This document shows positions 25,498-34,003 of a stretch of 64,000 nt of DNA, in pieces (position 1 is the first letter of the stretch; every line of letters starts with the position of its first letter). The notes under the pieces were generated by a model. It worked only from the letters and a program-made list of their open reading frames with translations, was not told the DNA's origin and searched no databases. The DNA lies in assembly GCA_023433705.1 (NCBI GenBank), contig JAEYUC010000048.1:6216-70215 (forward strand), read 5' to 3'. Source of the DNA: Pseudomonadota bacterium (lineage in GTDB: Bacteria; Pseudomonadota; Gammaproteobacteria; Steroidobacterales; Steroidobacteraceae). The position numbers and the translations under genes are program-made.

Positions 25498-26223
25498 TTA
25501 AGGTATCTGGGGATCGGGCAGGGCGTAGAACGCGTTGCGTAACGACTCGCCCCAGCCGTCCCGGATGACTTTGAAATAGGCGTCGTCCGGGCCGATGCTC
25601 CGATGCACCGCCAACTGCATGGCGTCGCGGCGCACGATCGCGAGGTCGAGCGGCATGCCGACCGACAGGTTGGAGCGGATGGTCGAATCCATCGAAATCA
25701 GAGCGCACTTGGCCACCGCCGCGAGCGGGGTGTCCGCCTTCACGACCCGGTCGATGATCGGCTTGCCGTATTTCGATTCGCCGATCTGGAAGTAACGCGT
25801 GTCGGCCGTCGTCTCGATGTAGTTGCCCGCGGAATACACGTGGAACAGGCGCGGCGGTTCCCCGCCGATCTGGCCGCCGATGATGAACGTCGGGTTGAAC
25901 TCGATGCCGTGTTCCTTGAGCGCCTGCGCGTCGCGGTGATAGACGTCGCGCACGGCGTGGCCCACGAGTTGCGCCGCATCCGACATGGTGCGCGCGGTGA
26001 GCAGGCTGGCCTTCGCGTGGCTCACTCGCTCGCGCAGCAGGCCGGTGACCGACTGGCTGGTCGCGAGATTGCCGGCGGAAAGCAAAACGAGCACGCGCTC
26101 GCCAGGCACCTCGAAGATGGTCATCTTGCGGAACGTGCTGATGTGGTCGACACCGGCATTGGTGCGCGAATCAGACAGGAACACCAGGCCTTCATCGACC
26201 TGCACGCCGACACAGTAAGTCAT
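25498..26223 (-). CDS. Anbu, proteasome-type self-compartmentalising peptidase
   Basis: A 241-residue protein starting MTYCVGVQVDEGLVFLSDS, characteristic of Anbu (ancestral beta subunit), a bacterial Ntn-hydrolase related to proteasome beta subunits and HslV. Further family blocks: RTNAGVDHISTFRKM, ERVLVLLSAGNLATSQSVTG, FIIGGQIGGEPPRLFHVYSAG and ALISMDSTIRSNLSVG. The N-terminal Thr would be exposed after removal of Met and acts as nucleophile. Anbu is commonly in an operon with a transglutaminase-like protein, an alpha-E protein and an ATP-grasp protein; none is visible here. Upstream is a 55-nt gap to the lipoprotein gene. Confidence 0.92.
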   Translation of the reverse strand: MTYCVGVQVDEGLVFLSDSRTNAGVDHISTFRKMTIFEVPGERVLVLLSAGNLATSQSVTGLLRERVSHAKASLLTARTMSDAAQLVGHAVRDVYHRDAQALKEHGIEFNPTFIIGGQIGGEPPRLFHVYSAGNYIETTADTRYFQIGESKYGKPIIDRVVKADTPLAAVAKCALISMDSTIRSNLSVGMPLDLAIVRRDAMQLAVHRSIGPDDAYFKVIRDGWGESLRNAFYALPDPQIP

Positions 26224-26278
26224 CGAATCTCCGGGCGATCTGTGCGACGCATCCTACCCGACGAGGCGGGTGGGTTGA

Positions 26279-27181
26279 TCAGTGTTCGAGCTCGTACTCG
26301 TTCCCGCCCAGGTCGTTCATCGTGGCGGTGTCGAAGCGCCGGCCGACTCCCGAGAACGTGGAGCGCGCGACGTAGATTTCGGCGCCGTCGGAAGCTTCAT
26401 AGGAACCGAGCGTCCCGCCGATTTCGCTGTTGACGATGTGAACGCGGGCCTGGCGCGCGATGACCCCCACGCCGCCGGCGCGGATGCGGGCATTGGTGAT
26501 GTACAGATCGCAGCCGTTCTCGGCGATGAGCGCGTCGCCGGAGAAGTCGAGCGTCTCGCCATCGATGCGCATGAGGCGGTCGCCCTGGCAGATGATGGGA
26601 TCCGTGCGCCGTTCGGCGACGGACGCCGCGGTCGCCGCGGGCGGGGCGGCCTGGCGCGAGGAGGGATCCGCGCGAGTGATGCTGTAGCCGGGACCCTCGA
26701 GCGTGCCGTTCTCGCTTTTCGCGGCGGGCGGCTCGTTGCCGCGCTTGATGCTGAAACCTGGCCCTTCGACGATGGTGGAACCTTCGTTGGCGCGTTCGAT
26801 GGCGACGAGCTCGGTAGTTTGTGGCTCGGCCTCGGGCTCGATCTGGGGGGCGGCATCGGTGGCGGGCGCCGCGGCGTCCGTGTCCGGTGCCGGAGCGGGT
26901 TCCGCTGCCGACCCCGGCTGGGTCGTGGACCGCGCGTTCTTCGCGGCGGAAATGGGCGTGGCGACCAGGTCCTCCACGCGCAGCGTCTGGACCTCACCAC
27001 TCGCCGTGTCACGCACCGTGAAGACACCGGCCGATGTGTCGGTGGCGAGAATCTCGTAGGCGGGGTTGCGCGCGAGCGCGGACCTGGCCCATTCGACTTC
27101 GCTCTGGTTTTCGAACTTTGCGCAGCCGGCTGACAGTACGAGCGCGGCACCGAGGAGCACAGGAACGCGCGTGGTTTTCAT
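26279..27181 (-). CDS. Lipoprotein of unknown function with repeated EGPG(F/Y)SI motif
   Basis: A 300-residue protein with a lipobox LSAGC (Cys20). It begins the mature chain with AKFENQSEVEWARSALARNP, then an acidic/Ala/Pro-rich linker (about 90-125). Two copies of EGPG(F/Y)SI(K/T)R (about residues 139 and 161) suggest a short tandem repeat. The C-terminal third (CQGDRLMRIDGETLDFSGDAL onward) has alternating DLYITNARIRAGGVGVIA and VHIVNSEIGG strands resembling a right-handed beta-helix. The protein is probably tethered to the inner leaflet of the outer membrane. I do not recognise a named family. Confidence 0.65.
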   Translation of the reverse strand: MKTTRVPVLLGAALVLSAGCAKFENQSEVEWARSALARNPAYEILATDTSAGVFTVRDTASGEVQTLRVEDLVATPISAAKNARSTTQPGSAAEPAPAPDTDAAAPATDAAPQIEPEAEPQTTELVAIERANEGSTIVEGPGFSIKRGNEPPAAKSENGTLEGPGYSITRADPSSRQAAPPAATAASVAERRTDPIICQGDRLMRIDGETLDFSGDALIAENGCDLYITNARIRAGGVGVIARQARVHIVNSEIGGTLGSYEASDGAEIYVARSTFSGVGRRFDTATMNDLGGNEYELEH

Positions 27182-27243
27182 GAGGCAATCGTAGGCCGTT
27201 GCACGTCATCTGCAAGCGCTATTTCTAGTAAAGTCTCGCGCCC

Positions 27244-30171
27244 GTGACGCCGGAACTCGCGACTTTCTGTGAGCAGCAACTGACACGCCTGCGCGAGTCG
27301 GGAGGCTTCGTGCCGTTCGAAGGGGCGAATGCCGCGGTGCGCGAGGCTTTGCCGCGCGTACTCGTTGCTAGCGACTTCGTGGCCTCGAGCCTGCAACGCG
27401 ATGTTTTGCTGGGAAACTGGCTCGTGGGAGACGCGGCGCTGGATCGGCCACTCGCGCCCGGCGAGATGGAAGCGCGGCTCGCGGCGGTCGTGAGCGCGGA
27501 GGCGGATCTCGCCGACTTCATGGCCGCGCTGCGGCGCCAACGCACGCGCGAGATGGTGCGCATCGCCTGGCGGGATCTCGCGGGTCTGGCCACCGTGGCG
27601 GAGACCCTGACCGAAACCAGCGCCTTCGCGGACGCGGCGATTGCCGCGGCCGTCGATTTCGCGCATCGCGATCTGGCGCGGGCCTGGGGCGAGCCGCGCA
27701 ACGAGGCGGGCGAACCGCAGTCCCTCGTGGTGCTCGGCATGGGCAAGCTCGGCGGCGGCGAGCTCAACTTCTCCTCGGACATCGATCTCATCTTTCTCTT
27801 TCCGGACAAGGGCGCGACCGCCGGATCGCGCAGCATCGACAACGAGGATTTCTTCACGCGGCTCGGCCGTCTCGTCATCCGCATCCTCGGCGAGCGCACG
27901 GCGGAGGGCATCGTGTTTCGCGTCGACATGCGGCTGCGGCCCTTCGGCGACAGCGGGCCGCTCGCGGTGAGCGCCATTTTCCTCGACAACTATCTACAGA
28001 CGCATGGCCGCGACTGGGAGCGTTACGCCTGGATCAAGGCGCGCGCGCTGACCGGCACCGCCGCGTACAAGTCGATCCACGCCGAGAGCGTGCGGCCGTT
28101 CGTCTATCGCCGTTACCTCGACTTCGGCGTCTTCGAAAGCCTGCGCGAGATGAAGGCGCTGATCGAAAAGGAAGTCGCGCGCCGCGATCTCGCCGAACAC
28201 GTCAAGCTGGGCCCCGGCGGCATCCGCGAGATCGAATTCATCGTGCAGGCCTTCCAGCTCATCCGCGGCGGACAGGACCGCCGGCTGCAGACACCGTCGC
28301 TGCTGACCGCGCTGCCGCAGCTCGCCGGCGGCAAACTGCTGCCGGGCCGGGTGGCGCAGGAGCTCGAGGAAGCCTATCTATTCCTGCGCCGGCTCGAGAA
28401 CCGGCTGCAGATGATCGCGGACCAACAGACGCACACGTTGCCGGAAGACGCGCTGACCCGCGCGCGCATCGCCGGGGCGATGAATGCCGCCAACTGGGAT
28501 GCGCTCTACGCCGAGCTCGCGCTGCATCGCGCCCGGGTCACGCGCGCGTTCCAGGAAGTCGTGTTCGCGCGCAACGAGGCGGCCTCCGCCGAAGTCCCCG
28601 GCGTCGGCGGCATCATCGAGGTCTGGGTGCGCGGCGCCGACGAGCCGCAGTTCGCGGCGGCGCTTGCGGCGCGCGGCTTTCGCGATGCCGACGCGGCGGC
28701 GACCCAGCTCGTCGAGTTCCGCAACGGCGGCGCGGTGCGCCGGCTCGACGCGCCGGGCCGCGCCAGGCTCGATGCCCTGATCCCGCGCCTGCTGGCGCTC
28801 ATCGCGGACGTTCCGCCGGGCGCGCCTTCCTCGCAGGCCGACGTCCTGCGACGCGTGTTGCGCGTGCTCGAGGCGATCGGATCGCGGTCCGCGTATTTCG
28901 CGCTGCTCAACGAACACCCGACGGTCCGCCGCAAGCTGGTCGATGTCGCGAAGATAGGCGAGTTCCTGCCCGCGCAGATCGCCTCGCACCCGCTGCTGCT
29001 CGACGAGCTGCTCGACGACACCGCCGGTTCGTTGCCTCCCTCGCGCGCGGTGCTGGAGGCGGAAGCCGCTTCGCGCCTCGCGAACTTCGAAGACGAGGAG
29101 CCCGAGCGCCAGGTGGAAGTGCTGCGCCAGTTCCAGCGCGCCGCGATCTTCCGCGTCGCCATGGCGGACCTGACGGGGCGCATTCCGCTCATGCGCGTCA
29201 GCGACTACCTCACGGAAATCGCCGAGATCATCGTCGAGCACGCGATGCAGCTCGCGTGGAAGCAGATGACAGCGCAGTTCGGCGTGCCTCACTATCGTTC
29301 GAAGGAAGGCGGCGCTGACGGCGCGGACCAAGTCGTCAGGATCTGCGCGGTGGGTTACGGGAAGCTGGGCGGTTACGAGCTCGGATACGCATCCGACCTC
29401 GATCTCGTGTTCCTGCACGACTCGGGCACCGAAGGCGCGGAAACGGACGCGGCGAAGCCGGTCGACAACCAGGTGTTCTTCATCCGTTTCGCGCAACGCG
29501 TGATCCACCTGCTCACGATGCATTCGACCGCGGGCCGTCTCTACGAAGTGGACGTGCGGCTGCGCCCTTCCGGCAAGGGCGGCATGTTGATCACGCGTAT
29601 CGGTGCGTTCATCGAGTACCAGGAGAAAGAGGCCTGGACCTGGGAGCACCAGGCACTGCTGCACGCGCGCGCGGTGGCGGGCGATCGCGGATTCCGCGAG
29701 GAGTTCGAGCGCGTGCGCATCGACCTGCTGATGCGCTGCGTGCGGCGGGATACGCTGCGCGACGAGGTGCGCAAGATGCGCGAACGCATGCGGCGCGAGC
29801 TGTCGCGGGCGCGGCCCGGGTCGGACCTTTTCGACATCAAGCAGGACCCCGGCGGCACGGCCGACATCGAGTTTCTCGCGCAGTACTGGGCGCTTCTGCA
29901 CGCGAAGACCCATCCACCCGTGGCCATGTTCGCCGACACCATCCGGCAGCTCGAATCCGTGGCGTCCGCCGACCTCGTGCCCCAGTCGACGGTGGACGTC
30001 CTGGTGAACGCCTACCGGGCGTACCGCGAACGTTCGCACCACCTTTCGCTGGAAGGGGTGAACCCGGTCGTGCCGGCGGCGGATTTCGCCGAGACCCGCG
30101 CCGCCGTCACGGCCATCTGGGACGCGACGATGGGCGCCGAGACCGCGGTCCAGCAGGGCAAGGATGGGTGA
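27244..30171 (+). CDS. glnE: Bifunctional glutamine synthetase adenylyltransferase/deadenylase
   Basis: A 975-residue protein, normal for GlnE. Two nucleotidyltransferase domains are visible: GMGKLGGGELNFSSDIDLIF (about residues 167-186; the DxD binds metal) and GYGKLGGYELGYASDLDLVF (about 704-723). Each is followed by the GlnE helical domain (PGGIREIEFIVQAFQLIRGG, and PGGTADIEFLAQY). The N-terminal domain removes AMP from glutamine synthetase and the C-terminal one adds it, under PII/GlnB control, matching nitrogen status. GTG start at 27244, preceded by TAAAGT about 9 nt upstream, which suggests a very short leader. Divergent from the lipoprotein gene (62 nt). Confidence 0.95.
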   Translation: MTPELATFCEQQLTRLRESGGFVPFEGANAAVREALPRVLVASDFVASSLQRDVLLGNWLVGDAALDRPLAPGEMEARLAAVVSAEADLADFMAALRRQRTREMVRIAWRDLAGLATVAETLTETSAFADAAIAAAVDFAHRDLARAWGEPRNEAGEPQSLVVLGMGKLGGGELNFSSDIDLIFLFPDKGATAGSRSIDNEDFFTRLGRLVIRILGERTAEGIVFRVDMRLRPFGDSGPLAVSAIFLDNYLQTHGRDWERYAWIKARALTGTAAYKSIHAESVRPFVYRRYLDFGVFESLREMKALIEKEVARRDLAEHVKLGPGGIREIEFIVQAFQLIRGGQDRRLQTPSLLTALPQLAGGKLLPGRVAQELEEAYLFLRRLENRLQMIADQQTHTLPEDALTRARIAGAMNAANWDALYAELALHRARVTRAFQEVVFARNEAASAEVPGVGGIIEVWVRGADEPQFAAALAARGFRDADAAATQLVEFRNGGAVRRLDAPGRARLDALIPRLLALIADVPPGAPSSQADVLRRVLRVLEAIGSRSAYFALLNEHPTVRRKLVDVAKIGEFLPAQIASHPLLLDELLDDTAGSLPPSRAVLEAEAASRLANFEDEEPERQVEVLRQFQRAAIFRVAMADLTGRIPLMRVSDYLTEIAEIIVEHAMQLAWKQMTAQFGVPHYRSKEGGADGADQVVRICAVGYGKLGGYELGYASDLDLVFLHDSGTEGAETDAAKPVDNQVFFIRFAQRVIHLLTMHSTAGRLYEVDVRLRPSGKGGMLITRIGAFIEYQEKEAWTWEHQALLHARAVAGDRGFREEFERVRIDLLMRCVRRDTLRDEVRKMRERMRRELSRARPGSDLFDIKQDPGGTADIEFLAQYWALLHAKTHPPVAMFADTIRQLESVASADLVPQSTVDVLVNAYRAYRERSHHLSLEGVNPVVPAADFAETRAAVTAIWDATMGAETAVQQGKDG

Positions 30172-30191
30172 ACGCGCCCCGTCGGCCCCCG

Positions 30192-30197
30192 TATAAT
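30192..30197 (+). promoter_or_regulatory. -10 box TATAAT 8 nt before a start codon (near-leaderless)
   Basis: A perfect TATAAT consensus lies at 30192-30197, with the ATG of the zinc-finger gene at 30206. Transcription would start at about 30203-30206, leaving no room for a Shine-Dalgarno. The bases between (CCGCGCCC) are a GC-rich discriminator. A -35 candidate is weak (TGAACG at 30169-30174). Confidence 0.6.
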
Positions 30198-30205
30198 CCG
30201 CGCCC

Positions 30206-30406
30206 ATGCAAGCTCAAGCCACCAAGCCCCTGATCCAGCCGAACGCCCAGAACCAGTACAAGGTCGACGCGAGCGATCTGCCGCTGTCCTGTCCGATGCC
30301 GCAGATGTACCTGTGGAATTCGCATCCGCGGGTCTATCTACCGATCGAGCAGACAGGGTGGGCGAAGTGCCCCTACTGCGCCGCCGAATATGTTCTTCAG
30401 CGCTGA
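30206..30406 (+). CDS. CHCC zinc-finger domain mini-protein
   Basis: A 66-residue protein of the zf-CHCC family related to the accessory NDUFS6 subunit of complex I. Metal ligands are Cys29, His40, Cys55 and Cys58: SCPMP, SHPRVYLPI and KCPYCAAEYVL are family signatures. The N-terminal 20 residues are unstructured. Homologues are short stand-alone bacterial proteins of unclear function. It lies 35 nt after glnE and has its own -10 box, so it can be expressed separately. It is followed by a terminator hairpin. Confidence 0.9.
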   Translation: MQAQATKPLIQPNAQNQYKVDASDLPLSCPMPQMYLWNSHPRVYLPIEQTGWAKCPYCAAEYVLQR

Positions 30407-30436
30407 CTATTTTCAGGGGCTCACGCCCCGATTCTC

Positions 30437-30460
30437 ACGCCCCCGAAGCGGGGGCGTCCG
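30437..30460. terminator. Rho-independent terminator-like hairpin
   Basis: A stem ACGCCCCCG (30437-30445) pairs with CGGGGGCGT (30449-30457) across a 3-nt loop AAG, followed by CCGTAAATTT. It separates the zinc-finger gene from the convergent M24 peptidase gene and may stop transcription from both sides. The U-tract is short. Confidence 0.7.
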
Positions 30461-30465
30461 TAAAT

Positions 30466-31716
30466 TTAAATCGGGTCGTCCAGGGACTTGGCCGGCGGCG
30501 TGAACCACACCGGCTTCTCGGAACCCATGTGGAAGCAGTCTTCGAGCCGGATCCCGAACTTGCCGGGTAGATAGATTCCGGGCTCGTTGCTGAAACACAT
30601 GCCGGGAGCGAGCGGGGTCGACTCGCCGTGCACCAGGTTCACGGGTTCGTGGCCGTCGAGGCCGATGCCGTGGCCGGTGCGGTGCGAGAGGCCGGGCAGT
30701 TCGTAGCCCGGGCCGTATCCCCACTTCTCGTAGCGCGCACGCACGGCGTCGTCTACCGCCCCGGCGGGCACGCCCACGCGCGCCGTCTCGATGGCGATCT
30801 GCTGACCCTCGCGCATCTGTTGCCAGATCCTGCGTTGCTCGGCGGTGGACTCGCCGAAGACGAAAGTGCGCGAGATGTCGGACTGGTAGCCCTCGACGTT
30901 GCACCCGCAGTCCATGAGCACGACTTCGCCGTCGCGCACGGCCTGAGGTTTGCCGGAGCCGTGTGGATAGGCGCTGGCCTCGCCGAGCAGGACGAGCGCG
31001 AATTCGTGGCGCGCGCCGAGCGCCTCGTGCGCGGACTTCATCAACGCGCCGATGTCCGCGGGTTTCATGCCGCGCTCGACCCGCGGCCAGGTGTGACGGT
31101 ACGCGGCGAGCGTGATGTCGTTCGCCTTCTGCATGAGCGCGAGCTCTGCCGGCGACTTCACCATCCGGCAGCCGCGCACCACGCCGGCGCCGGCCATGAT
31201 CTGCACGTCGGGCATCGCGCGCATGAGGCCGTCGATCGCGAAGTAACGCACGGTCTCCTCGATGCCCACCGGGTCCTTCACCTTGCGGTCGCGCAGGATG
31301 CCGGCGACGACCGCGAGCGGATCCTCGTGTTCGTTCCACACGCGCACTTCGGCCGGGATGTTCAGGCTTTCGCGAACCGAGGGTTCCTCGAAATGCGGCG
31401 TCACGAGCGCCGGTTCGCCTTCGCGCGGCAGCACGGCCGCGGTCAGCCGCTCGCTGCGCCACCAGCGCACGCCCGTGAAATAGACGAGCGAGGCGCCGGG
31501 TTCGATCAGCAACGCGCCGATTCCCTGCTGCGCCATCAGGCGCTGTGCCTTCGCGATGCGCGCGAGATACTCCTCGCGCGCGATCGGCACGATGCCGCCC
31601 GTCATCGGCTGGAGACTCCCGGCCGCTTCGGCCGCGAATAGTCGGGCGGGTTTCAGCGCCGCCGCGGTCGCCGCGGCTACGCCCAGGTTCAACAACCCGC
31701 GTCGGGTGGTCTGCAT
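30466..31716 (-). CDS. M24 family metallopeptidase (Xaa-Pro aminopeptidase-like), Tat-exported
   Basis: A 416-residue protein. The N-terminus TTRRGLLNLGVAAA is a twin-arginine signal. The C-terminal 'pita-bread' domain shows the M24 metal ligands in MDCGCNVEGYQSDISRTF (the two Asp), RTGHGIGLDGHEPV (His) and SNEPGIYLPGKFGIRLEDC (the two Glu). The N-terminal domain is the creatinase-like domain. The ATG at 31716 is chosen because the Tat signal begins there; a longer version would include shadow sequence of the DUF6165 gene. It starts 2 nt after the DUF6165 stop, so it is the last gene of the GT9-DUF6165-M24 operon. Substrate is likely proline-containing dipeptides or peptides in the periplasm. 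Confidence 0.9.
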   Translation of the reverse strand: MQTTRRGLLNLGVAAATAAALKPARLFAAEAAGSLQPMTGGIVPIAREEYLARIAKAQRLMAQQGIGALLIEPGASLVYFTGVRWWRSERLTAAVLPREGEPALVTPHFEEPSVRESLNIPAEVRVWNEHEDPLAVVAGILRDRKVKDPVGIEETVRYFAIDGLMRAMPDVQIMAGAGVVRGCRMVKSPAELALMQKANDITLAAYRHTWPRVERGMKPADIGALMKSAHEALGARHEFALVLLGEASAYPHGSGKPQAVRDGEVVLMDCGCNVEGYQSDISRTFVFGESTAEQRRIWQQMREGQQIAIETARVGVPAGAVDDAVRARYEKWGYGPGYELPGLSHRTGHGIGLDGHEPVNLVHGESTPLAPGMCFSNEPGIYLPGKFGIRLEDCFHMGSEKPVWFTPPAKSLDDPI

Positions 31717-31718
31717 TT

Positions 31719-32111
31719 CTACTTGTACGGCGTGTACGATTTTTCTTCGACGATGTTCGAGCCGAGCGCGACGTTGATCCGCTTCTTGATCGCCGCGCGT
31801 TCGTCGTTCGTGATGTAGACCGCGCGCGCGAGCTCGATGAATTTCTCGCCGAATCGTCCGGCGCGCTCCTCGTCGCGGATGTCGTCTTCGATCACCCACA
31901 GCGCCTCGTTCACGCGCGTGAGATTCGCTTCTTCGTCGCCGATGTTGCCGGCGGCCGCGCCTGAGTCGCGCCAGGTCTTCTCGAGCAGTTCGAGTTCGTG
32001 TTTGACGTTCGCGACCTTGGCCGCATCGCTCATGCGCGCCGCCTTGATGCGCAGGATGGTGATCTTGTCGAGCAGCTCGCCCGGGCTGATGGGAACCAGT
32101 ATGTCTTTCAT
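31719..32111 (-). CDS. DUF6165 family protein
   Basis: A 130-residue, mostly helical protein starting MKDILVPISPGELLDKITIL, with KRINVALGSNIVEEKSY at the end. This family has no known activity, but commonly sits among lipopolysaccharide genes, as it does here between a heptosyltransferase-type gene and an M24 peptidase. It has many charged residues and predicted coiled-coil segments around 30-75. No signal peptide or membrane segment is visible, so it should be cytoplasmic. The start ATG at 32111 follows 10 nt after the upstream gene stop. Confidence 0.8.
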   Translation of the reverse strand: MKDILVPISPGELLDKITILRIKAARMSDAAKVANVKHELELLEKTWRDSGAAAGNIGDEEANLTRVNEALWVIEDDIRDEERAGRFGEKFIELARAVYITNDERAAIKKRINVALGSNIVEEKSYTPYK

Positions 32112-32121
32112 AAAGATGTTT

Positions 32122-33204
32122 TCACGCCAGTCGCGCGGAGGGGCTCAAGGCTAACAGCTCGTCGAGTTTCGCGTTGACGGCATTCACCTCGATGAGCTCC
32201 ATGACTCCGGGACGTTCGATCTTCGTGGTCCAGGGAATGTCCGCAGGGTTCTTGCCGAGGAATTTGTGCGCCGCGGCTTCGTACGCATCCACGCACCAGC
32301 GCCGCGACAGGTAGGGCCCGCTGCGCGCGGGATTCGTGGCCGCGTACAAACCGATGACGGGAAGGTTGACCATCGTCGCCATGTGCGCCGGACCCGAATC
32401 GGGCGTGACGAGGACGGTCGAGCGCGCGAGCAAGGCGAGTAGCTGCGGCAGGGTGTCCTTGCCGACCTGGTCGATGACCGGCACGTGCAGATGGCGCGAG
32501 ATCGCCTGCGCCATCTCCCGTTCCACGCCGCTGGGTCCGCCGCTCAGGATGACGCGCATGCCGTGCCGTCTCACGGCGTGTTCCGCCACGGCGGCGTAAC
32601 GCTCGGGCAGCCAGTTGCGGGCGCGGTGACTCGAGCAGGCGCTGATCACCATCGTCGGCTGCGAATCCGGAACCAGGTGCGCGGCATAGTCGAGCGCGTC
32701 GCGGGTGAGCGGGACGTCCCAACGCTGCGGCTGGCGCGGAATCCCGAGCGCGTCCGCGAAACCCTGGAAGCTGTCGAGCACGTGTTCGCGGGCGCGCGGC
32801 GCGATGCGCGCATTCGTGAACAGCCATTGCAGCTCGCGCGCGCGCGGCCGGTCGAAGCCCAGCTTCACCCTGGCGGGCATACACGCGGCGGCCGCGCTGG
32901 CGCGCAGCGACAACTGCAGATGCAACAGCAGATCGAAGGCGCCGCGCCGTTGCATCTCGGTCCGCAGCCGGCCGTATGCCGCGAGGCCAGCGCCCTTGTC
33001 CACGGTGATAAGCTCCACATCCGGAATGAGTCCCATCAGTTTCGCTTCCAGCTTGCCGATCACCCACGTGAAGCGCGTGCGCGGCCACGCCGCCTGTAAG
33101 CGGCGCAGCAGTGGCACCACGTGGCAGGTGTCGCCGATCGCGGAGAGTCGCAACAAACAAGCTTTGTCCGGCGGCTTCGCCGGCGAAAAGGATTCGGCCC
33201 GCAC
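32122..33204 (-). CDS. Lipopolysaccharide heptosyltransferase-type glycosyltransferase (GT9)
   Basis: A 360-residue GT-B enzyme of family 9. The N-lobe has LLRLSAIGDTCHVVPLLRRL (donor heptose-binding loop) and VIGKLEAKLM. The C-lobe contains LVTPDSGPAHMATM and VIGLYAATNPARSGPY, the GT9 signature. It should add L-glycero-D-manno-heptose or another sugar from an ADP- or GDP-donor to Kdo-lipid A or to the growing core. GTG start at 33204, with GGAAGAGCGAGA upstream. It is divergent from kdkA (26-nt gap between starts), forming an LPS core locus with waaA. Whether it is WaaC or WaaF type cannot be decided from sequence alone. Confidence 0.87.
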   Translation of the reverse strand: MRAESFSPAKPPDKACLLRLSAIGDTCHVVPLLRRLQAAWPRTRFTWVIGKLEAKLMGLIPDVELITVDKGAGLAAYGRLRTEMQRRGAFDLLLHLQLSLRASAAAACMPARVKLGFDRPRARELQWLFTNARIAPRAREHVLDSFQGFADALGIPRQPQRWDVPLTRDALDYAAHLVPDSQPTMVISACSSHRARNWLPERYAAVAEHAVRRHGMRVILSGGPSGVEREMAQAISRHLHVPVIDQVGKDTLPQLLALLARSTVLVTPDSGPAHMATMVNLPVIGLYAATNPARSGPYLSRRWCVDAYEAAAHKFLGKNPADIPWTTKIERPGVMELIEVNAVNAKLDELLALSPSARLA

Positions 33205-33230
33205 TCTCGCTCTTCCGTGGATTTGAAAGA

Positions 33231-33992
33231 ATGAAGCGTCACTGGCCCGTCGGAGCGGAAGTCAGCGAAGCCGTCATCGATGGCGGCCGGATGCTATACG
33301 ACACCTCCCGGACGAGCAATTTCTCGCCGGAGTTCTTCGACCCGGAGTACTGGCGCAAGCACGACGCCATCGAGGGGTCGGCGCGCGGCCGCGGAACGAC
33401 CTGGTTCATCCGCGCCGGCGACGCGGGTTTCGTATTGCGGCATTACCGGCGCGGCGGACTCGTGGCGAAGATATCGAAGGATCGCTACTGGTTCCGCGGC
33501 GAGATGGAGACGCGCTCCTTCACGGAGTGGTTCCTGACTTACCACCTGCACCGGGCGGGGTTGCCGGTCCCGGCGCCCATCGCCGCGCGGTTTCGCCGTG
33601 ACGGAATGTTCTACACCGCCGACCTCATCACGCAGCGTATCGAGAACAGCGAGTCGCTCGCGGCGCGACTGCTCCAGGGTCCGTTGTCGCTCACGCAGTG
33701 GGTGGCGATCGGCCGCTGCATCCGGCGCTTTCATGACGCGGGCGTCTATCACGCGGATCTCAACGCGCACAACATCCTGCTCGCGCCCGATTCGGTGTAC
33801 ATCATCGACTTCGATCGCGGCACGCTGCGCAAGCGCGGCTGGTGGGCGGACACCACGCTCGTGCGCCTGTACCGCTCTCTCGAAAAGGTGACATTGCTCG
33901 CCGCGCCCGAAAGTTTCACGGACCAGGACTGGCACACGCTGCTCGCGGGATACCGCGAGTCCGCGGGGCTGCCGCAAGCATCGCTCGCGTAG
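33231..33992 (+). CDS. kdkA: 3-deoxy-D-manno-octulosonic acid kinase
   Basis: A 253-residue protein with the fold of small eukaryote-like sugar kinases. The catalytic loop is HADLNAHNILL (Asp about 174), and IIDFDRGTLRKRGWW (about 190-204) takes the place of the DFG motif. FSPEFFDPEYWRKHDAIEGSARGRG is the family-typical N-terminal region. KdkA phosphorylates Kdo in Kdo-lipid A at O-4, an arrangement used in organisms with a single Kdo residue in the core. The ATG at 33231 is preceded by GAAAGA. It overlaps nothing downstream: waaA starts 12 nt after its stop. Confidence 0.9.
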   Translation: MKRHWPVGAEVSEAVIDGGRMLYDTSRTSNFSPEFFDPEYWRKHDAIEGSARGRGTTWFIRAGDAGFVLRHYRRGGLVAKISKDRYWFRGEMETRSFTEWFLTYHLHRAGLPVPAPIAARFRRDGMFYTADLITQRIENSESLAARLLQGPLSLTQWVAIGRCIRRFHDAGVYHADLNAHNILLAPDSVYIIDFDRGTLRKRGWWADTTLVRLYRSLEKVTLLAAPESFTDQDWHTLLAGYRESAGLPQASLA

Positions 33993-34003
33993 GCGACGGC
34001 CGC

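Noticed and set aside
28378..30207. A 609-codon minus-strand frame opposite glnE
   Set aside because: It is a codon-bias shadow of glnE: His/Arg/Val/Glu-rich, without any recognised motif.
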